Source of the DNA: Saprospiraceae bacterium
Lineage (GTDB): Bacteria; Bacteroidota; Bacteroidia; Chitinophagales; Saprospiraceae
Direction of reading: 5' to 3'
Assembly (NCBI GenBank): GCA_016714445.1
Contig: JADJNF010000008.1
Coordinates: 310,001 to 374,000, forward strand
DNA: 64,000 nt
Shown: in pieces, positions 58,860 through 64,000 of the stretch
Layout: each line of letters begins with the position of its first letter
Position numbering within the stretch: the stretch's first letter is position 1
Translations under genes and position numbers: made by a program
The notes under the pieces: generated by a model
What the model was told of the DNA's origin: nothing
Seen by the model: only the letters and a program-made list of their open reading frames with translations
Databases searched by the model: none

Positions 58860-60203
58860 ATGAACTTTACTCCGGCACAAGTACAAACACTTGCACCTGA
58901 TGACGCATCGTTCAAGGCTGGCAAAGCATTATCTGGTAAAAATCAGTGGCTCTCCGCTAGTTTTACCGAGAGATCGCTTTGGGGCGAAATCAAAGGCAGT
59001 GGATCGAAACCATATCAGACCCAAGTAGATATCAACGCAATAGCTTTCAAATGTAGCTGTCCATCCCGCAAATTCCCTTGCAAACATGGTATCGGACTTT
59101 TGCTTTTGTGGGCAAACGATCCTTCAGCAGTAACAGCAGGCACCGAACCATCTTGGGTAGCAGAATGGATGGACAAACGGGTAGCCAAAGCAGAAAAACC
59201 CGCTGAACCAAAAGAACAAACCGAAGAAGACATCGCCAAATCTGAAAAATCCAAACAAAAACGGGCCGATGAGCGCATGATGTCCGTAGAAGCTGGTGTA
59301 GAAGAATTGACCCTTTGGATGAGCGACTTGGTGCGCACAGGTTTATTGCAATTGCAGGCCAAAGATCGATCATTTTTCGATAAAACAGCGGCGCGTATGA
59401 TAGATGCTAAAGCTCCAGGACTAGCTTCATGGGTGAAATCCTTGGGCAAAATCAATTATTATGCAGATAATCACATTTGGCAAAATGAAGCGGTGGTCAT
59501 ATTGTCCAAAATGCACCTGCTCACATCGGCTTTTCAGAACTTGGCTAACTTACCCGAGATATGGCAACAAACCATCAAATCCCTGCTCGGATGGAACCAA
59601 TCGCCCAAAGAACTTCTTGCTGACGAATCCGCCGAAATCATCAAAGATATTTGGGTCGTCGTAGGTCAGGAGACTACACAAGAAGAAGATATCATCATAC
59701 AAAGATCGTGGCTCAAAGGCATCAATACCCAAAAAAGTGCTTTGATATTGAATTTTGGAACTCGATTCGCACCATTAGATATTTCAGTGGTTAATGGTTC
59801 TATTCTTGAAGCAGGTATCGTCTTTTTTCCATCGGTATGGCAACAAAGAGCTGTTGTAAAATTGCAAAATCGAATACTAGACCAAGTACCAAAAGCACTA
59901 GTTTGTCTTCCGAATATCAATGAATTGTTTTCATTTTTGGCAGCGACTTATGCCGAATATCCTTATGCATCGGATATCTGTTGTCTAGTTTCAGGTATTC
60001 GTCCGGTATCAGATCAGGAAAGGTTTGTAGCTGCAGACAGAGATAATAATTATATGGAGATAGCGCCAGAAATCCATGCGGACAAGATGATCAATTGGTT
60101 GGCGATTTCTGGTGGTGATTATTATGTTACTGCCATGGTGATCCGAAATAATAAAATGATGCCTTTGGGAATATTTATGGACAATAAATATGTGTTGATA
60201 TGA
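58860..60203 (+). CDS. SWIM zinc-finger protein of a MoxR-ATPase operon (YehQ-like)
   Basis: 447 residues. SWIM zinc finger near the N-terminus: Cys65-x-Cys67-x6-Cys74-x-His76, within FKCSCPSRKFPCKHG. A charged linker (about 110-140, EKPAEPKEQTEEDIAKSEK) separates it from a large helical and strand-rich domain. SWIM domains bind DNA or proteins. It opens an operon with a DUF5691 protein and a MoxR ATPase, like the SWIM protein YehQ beside the AAA protein YehL in E. coli. It overlaps the next gene by four bases (ATGA). Confidence 0.88.
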   Translation: MNFTPAQVQTLAPDDASFKAGKALSGKNQWLSASFTERSLWGEIKGSGSKPYQTQVDINAIAFKCSCPSRKFPCKHGIGLLLLWANDPSAVTAGTEPSWVAEWMDKRVAKAEKPAEPKEQTEEDIAKSEKSKQKRADERMMSVEAGVEELTLWMSDLVRTGLLQLQAKDRSFFDKTAARMIDAKAPGLASWVKSLGKINYYADNHIWQNEAVVILSKMHLLTSAFQNLANLPEIWQQTIKSLLGWNQSPKELLADESAEIIKDIWVVVGQETTQEEDIIIQRSWLKGINTQKSALILNFGTRFAPLDISVVNGSILEAGIVFFPSVWQQRAVVKLQNRILDQVPKALVCLPNINELFSFLAATYAEYPYASDICCLVSGIRPVSDQERFVAADRDNNYMEIAPEIHADKMINWLAISGGDYYVTAMVIRNNKMMPLGIFMDNKYVLI

Positions 60204-61792
60204 AAAGTTCTTGGACAGAAATCATGAGTTCCGCACTATTGGGTACAGACAAAAAGCCCTTGAATATCCATGTCTTGCCAGAAGATATCAGATCAGAATT
60301 ATTAGCCTTGGGTCAAGATTCTGCTGAAGGTACGCTACTAAAAGCGGCGGCCATCCATCATTTCTACAACCGATCAGGCACTTTGCCCGACAAACTAGAA
60401 AACTCAGGCTATAGACAAATCACAGAAAGTAAGTCATTCATAGATACTCCGACAATAAACGTTTTTTTGCGCATTACAGAAACAGGATATTTCGAAAAGG
60501 AATATTTGCTGCGGTTATGGTTGGATAAAGTTATCGGACAAAACAAAATTGCTGCCCCGAATATCATTTTGCCTATTATCAATCTTGGTATAGGGTTATC
60601 CAAACACACACGGAAAAAAATCATGGCCATATTGGGAGAAAGAGCCAAAGCCATCCTTCCGCTTAAACCTGATTTTAAAGCCAAGGAACTACAGTCTAAC
60701 ATCACAGATCAATGGAAAGAAGGTAACCCGGAAGAACGACGTACCTTTATTTCCGAACTGAGAATCAAAGATGTCGACCAGTCTTTGTCGTTGATACAAT
60801 CAGATTGGCCTATGGAAACCATTGTTTTCAAAAGGACCATCATAGAAATCTTGTCTGAAGAAACACAGCCATCAGAGTTTTCATTTTTAACCCAACTCTA
60901 CGAAAATGAATTTACTGCTAAACCAAAAGAAAAGAAAACAGAAATAGAATGTAGGTCCCTTTTGGCAAAAGTATTGCTAAAAGATATCAATAGCAATCTG
61001 TTCCGATCAACTGTTGCCGAGTTGCAAAAATACATAGGTCAGGAGAAAAAGTCTGGCATTATGGGACTTTTGATGGGTGGGAAAGACAAAGTTATCCATT
61101 TACCAACAGTTGTTGATACGTTCTTTAATGCAGAAAACATTGTCAATATCTACGGCATCGACCCGAAAAATCCCGATCCTGCAATGTATAAAACGGATGT
61201 GATTTATTGGTTTTCAGCGTTGCTTGCCATCATGCCATTTGATATTTTGACTTCATTATTGGAAAAAAGTAAAAAAGAAACCTTCGAATATCTGTTGAAC
61301 AACAACGAATTTAAAGCCAAAATAGAAGGTAAAGATGTTTCTGTACTTTTAAATGCCTTATCGGAAAATGTCAAAAATTATTGTGACCAGGAGCTTTTGC
61401 AAATGATCCTGCAGTTTGACAGCCATGAGCGTAAATATTTATTGCTTCCATATATTGATACTAAGGTTTTTGAAGAATATGTGATCAAAGAAAAATTATT
61501 TTTGGAAGCACAAGTCATCACCCATCATCCTGCCAATTATGAAGATTGGTCCCCTTATTTTTCTGTGAAAATGGTGGAAGCAACTTACAAATCTTTGGTT
61601 GTGGAAAAAAAACATTATTACGACAAAATTAATCAACTCATGGCCAAACATCTCCATATTTCTACACTTTCACGTCTGGAAGAGATGTTTCAAAGTGCAG
61701 CCAGCGACCATTTTAAAGAATACTGGATCAAAAATGTGTATCAACCTGTTAAAACCAGTATCGAAATAAAAACATCTATCTCAAACTTATAA
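60200..61792 (+). CDS. DUF5691-like helical protein of the MoxR operon
   Basis: 530 residues, predicted mostly helical with no signal or membrane segment. The N-terminal WTEIMSSALLGTDKKPL matches the opening seen in DUF5691 proteins. It probably has HEAT-like helical repeats for protein contacts. The gene overlaps the SWIM gene by 4 bases and is followed 12 bases later by the MoxR gene, so the three are translated together. Role unknown; likely a scaffold or adaptor of the ATPase. Confidence 0.78.
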   Translation: MKSSWTEIMSSALLGTDKKPLNIHVLPEDIRSELLALGQDSAEGTLLKAAAIHHFYNRSGTLPDKLENSGYRQITESKSFIDTPTINVFLRITETGYFEKEYLLRLWLDKVIGQNKIAAPNIILPIINLGIGLSKHTRKKIMAILGERAKAILPLKPDFKAKELQSNITDQWKEGNPEERRTFISELRIKDVDQSLSLIQSDWPMETIVFKRTIIEILSEETQPSEFSFLTQLYENEFTAKPKEKKTEIECRSLLAKVLLKDINSNLFRSTVAELQKYIGQEKKSGIMGLLMGGKDKVIHLPTVVDTFFNAENIVNIYGIDPKNPDPAMYKTDVIYWFSALLAIMPFDILTSLLEKSKKETFEYLLNNNEFKAKIEGKDVSVLLNALSENVKNYCDQELLQMILQFDSHERKYLLLPYIDTKVFEEYVIKEKLFLEAQVITHHPANYEDWSPYFSVKMVEATYKSLVVEKKHYYDKINQLMAKHLHISTLSRLEEMFQSAASDHFKEYWIKNVYQPVKTSIEIKTSISNL

Positions 61793-61804
61793 AATCACCT
61801 TGTC

Positions 61805-62890
61805 ATGAACAATAACATCCTTAGTCAGCACGCAGAAGTAGTATATGCACAAGAACTCGAAGAACTCAAAAAACAAGACAGCGGCCACATTCCGGCTATG
61901 TGGAATATGTCTCCGCAATCAGTTGTTTTATATCTAATGGGCGGAAAACTAAAAAATGGTTTCGAAATCAGTCCAAAATATATTGGTAGTCGCAGACTGA
62001 TGGAAATAGCCGTTGCCACACTCACCACTGATCGCGCATTATTGCTTTACGGACTTCCCGGCACGGCCAAATCATGGGTCTCGGAGCATCTCGCAGCAGC
62101 CATCAGTGGCAATTCGTCTCTACTTATCCAAGGTACAGCAGGCACCGGCGAAGAAGCCATCAGATACGGATGGAATTATGCTAAACTATTGGCAGAAGGT
62201 CCTTCGGAAGGTGCATTGGTCACGACACCACTGATGAAAGGTATGAAAGATGGTAAATTGGTGCGAATAGAAGAGTTGACCCGTATTTCAGCGGATGTTC
62301 AGGATACACTGATTACAGTTTTATCTGAAAAAACGATGCCCATACCAGAATTGAATATGGAAGTGCAGGCAGTCAGAGGATTTAATGTCATTGCCACAGC
62401 AAACAATCGGGACAAAGGAGTCAACGAACTATCCGCAGCTCTAAAACGCAGGTTCAATACCGTGATTCTCCCCGTTCCGGAAACCGCAGCCGAAGAGGCA
62501 GACATCGTAAAAAGAAGGGTAAGCAGCTTGTCCAAAAACCTGGAGCTACCTGCAGAAATCCCTGCATTGATAGAAATCCAAAGGGTGGTCAAAATCTTCC
62601 GCGAGCTCAGAAGTGGTGTCACCGAAGATGGGAAAATCAAAATAAAATCACCATCGAGCACCATGAGTACTGCCGAAGCCATCTCCGTGGTAAATAATGG
62701 TATGGCACTCTCAGCACATTTTGGTAATGGTGTAATGAATGCCCATGACATCGCCGCAGGATTGGTAGGTGCCATCGTCAAAGATCCCGTACAAGACAAA
62801 GTAGTCTGGAAAGAGTATCTGGAGACGGTAGTAAAACCAAGAGAAGATTGGAAAGATATTTATCGGGCTTGTAAGGAGATTGCGTTGTGA
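61805..62890 (+). CDS. MoxR-family AAA+ ATPase (YehL-like)
   Basis: 361 residues. Walker A GLPGTAKS at 83-90, Walker B-like LVRIEEL at 152-158 (the usual Asp-Glu reads Glu-Glu), sensor 1 ATANNRDKG about 198-205, arginine finger ALKRRF at 212-217 and the C-terminal lid. MoxR ATPases act as chaperones with a VWA-domain partner to mature or disassemble target complexes. The VWA and DUF5682 partner genes normally found in this cluster are not in the window and would be expected downstream. The nearest downstream gene is a different, AT-rich unknown. Confidence 0.92.
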   Translation: MNNNILSQHAEVVYAQELEELKKQDSGHIPAMWNMSPQSVVLYLMGGKLKNGFEISPKYIGSRRLMEIAVATLTTDRALLLYGLPGTAKSWVSEHLAAAISGNSSLLIQGTAGTGEEAIRYGWNYAKLLAEGPSEGALVTTPLMKGMKDGKLVRIEELTRISADVQDTLITVLSEKTMPIPELNMEVQAVRGFNVIATANNRDKGVNELSAALKRRFNTVILPVPETAAEEADIVKRRVSSLSKNLELPAEIPALIEIQRVVKIFRELRSGVTEDGKIKIKSPSSTMSTAEAISVVNNGMALSAHFGNGVMNAHDIAAGLVGAIVKDPVQDKVVWKEYLETVVKPREDWKDIYRACKEIAL

Positions 62891-62923
62891 TGAAATTATT
62901 GAATCAATCAAAATATTAATAAA

Positions 62924-64000
62924 ATGAGCATAGATACTAAAAAAAACATTCTAGAACTGACCGATAAATGGATAGTAAATCACTTGAGACATAATAAAAA
63001 TGTTAATGAAAATGATGCCATCATAGTCAGGGAATATGCCAACAGGCTTGTGAATAAAATAGATAATTTTGATAGTCTTTACGATGATTCGAGAAATAAT
63101 TTATTGTTGACTTGGTATTTGAATGAAATTATTAGATTTTTTCCAAATGAAATAGATGAGTGTTTTAAAGATTATGGATCAATTATAGGGCAAATCATAA
63201 AAACTAAAAACATAAATAGTCATTTACAACGTGTCCTTCATTCATATATTTATTTCATCTTTAACAAGGTTGGTCATGAAAATATTAACTCATATATGGA
63301 ATATTTTAATAGACAAGGGTTTGATGAAGATTTTTTAGTCAAATTGTTATTTCATCCATGGTCATTAAACTTCTACAAAAATACATTTGAGAATAACCTA
63401 AGGCAGAAAACTCTAAACAATTTAGGTTACATTGTTAGTAAATCCGCAAAATTATTTCATTATTGTGAATACTTTTGCAAACAACTATTTAGTAATCTTC
63501 ATCACAATAGTCATAAGTTAAATTTACTAGAGTTTATATATGAGTACAATAATGAATTTCTTAACAGAGATATAATTTTTCAGTTCATATGGGACCAAGA
63601 TCCATACAACAATAGAGATCAAATCAATGTAAATTGTGCAAAATATCTTGTTAACAAAGATATTGAGAAATGGGAAGAAACAGTTATTTCAAATATTGAA
63701 AGAGAGGGAGCTGACTTACCAAAATTTGTTGAAATTTACAAAGTACTTGAGAAACAAGGAAGAAATATTTATAGTCAAAAAATTGACAAAATTATAAAAG
63801 AATACTACCAAGAGACCTTTTTTAAGAATGGAAATGAAAGTAAAATTTTTAATACGTGGGATTCATACAGTGGTAGTTTTGGACAATATTTATTAGAAAA
63901 GGACGAAAATTCAGCTTATTTATTTTTCATTGATCTTGTAAAAAATTGCGATTTCCTTCAAACAAGACTTCTTGATTTTATTGAAAATAAATGGAAGGAA
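62924..64000 (+). CDS. AT-rich gene of unknown function, 3' end beyond the window
   Basis: From ATG 62924 an open frame runs 359 codons without a stop to the last base of the window, so the gene is partial. The protein is rich in Asn, Lys, Ile, Phe and Tyr, mostly helical, without signal peptide or membrane segment. I recognise no motif. Composition differs from its neighbour: one 60-base stretch here (62941-63000) has 16 G+C, while one in the MoxR gene (62461-62520) has 33. It follows MoxR by 33 bases in the same direction, in a position where a VWA or DUF5682 gene would be expected. It may be a helical-repeat accessory or sensor, or an insertion from another source. Confidence 0.8.
   Translation, partial: MSIDTKKNILELTDKWIVNHLRHNKNVNENDAIIVREYANRLVNKIDNFDSLYDDSRNNLLLTWYLNEIIRFFPNEIDECFKDYGSIIGQIIKTKNINSHLQRVLHSYIYFIFNKVGHENINSYMEYFNRQGFDEDFLVKLLFHPWSLNFYKNTFENNLRQKTLNNLGYIVSKSAKLFHYCEYFCKQLFSNLHHNSHKLNLLEFIYEYNNEFLNRDIIFQFIWDQDPYNNRDQINVNCAKYLVNKDIEKWEETVISNIEREGADLPKFVEIYKVLEKQGRNIYSQKIDKIIKEYYQETFFKNGNESKIFNTWDSYSGSFGQYLLEKDENSAYLFFIDLVKNCDFLQTRLLDFIENKWKE

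Noticed and set aside
1..64000. tRNA, rRNA, CRISPR, insertion sequence or prophage genes
   Set aside because: None recognised by reading; no transposase, integrase or spaced repeats were seen, though a tRNA search by program was not possible.

Overview
The window looks like a chromosomal segment of a Bacteroidota bacterium, probably of the Saprospiria/Chitinophagia type. The evidence is a SusC/SusD pair, two TonB-receptor/DUF4249 pairs, a type IX secretion (T9SS) C-terminal sorting domain, many SPII lipoproteins, leaders without Shine-Dalgarno sequences, and promoter -7 boxes of the TAnnTTTG type. TGA is used as a normal stop, so the code is standard. I saw no tRNA, rRNA, CRISPR array, insertion sequence or prophage.

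Layout. 1-8.2 kb: band-7-like lipoprotein; a rhodanese / Cys-rich membrane protein / OsmC operon; a DUF4249 + TonB-receptor pair; upp, rhomboid, inositol-phosphatase and Nfu genes. 8.4-12.8 kb: a short methylmalonyl-CoA mutase small-subunit-like gene, a tail-specific protease and a LacI-type regulator with a palindromic operator. 13.4-17.9 kb: susC (broken by an in-frame TGA) and susD. 18-21 kb: htpG and an esterase lipoprotein. 20.9-33.5 kb: one tightly overlapping minus-strand operon with three paralogous ~1,100-residue FG-GAP/ASPIC-UnbV (CRTAC1-like) lipoproteins, a GH97 glycosidase and a small membrane-anchored protein, divergent from an STN-TonB receptor and DUF4249 lipoprotein (33.6-37.4 kb). 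37.5-51.8 kb: mostly housekeeping (gcvH, mitochondrial-type citrate synthase, gltX, ilvA, ogt, a CPA2-type antiporter, a second rhomboid, tdk, rsmA, yqeY). 51.9-58.7 kb: 5'-nucleotidase, DASS transporter, CotH/T9SS protein, acyl-CoA dehydrogenase. 58.9-64 kb: a SWIM / DUF5691 / MoxR-ATPase operon related to the E. coli yeh cluster, followed by an AT-rich unknown gene that runs off the window.

Two points matter for any reader. First, six genes (near 29175, 30300, 34130, 45052, 54906 and 56376) are split by what looks like one missing base, mostly in short mononucleotide runs. In each case adding one base restores a family-typical protein, so consensus sequence errors are the simplest explanation; coordinates for these genes span the whole repaired gene. 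Second, the most promising little-described loci are the three-paralogue FG-GAP/GH97 operon and the MoxR/SWIM operon with its compositionally foreign downstream gene.
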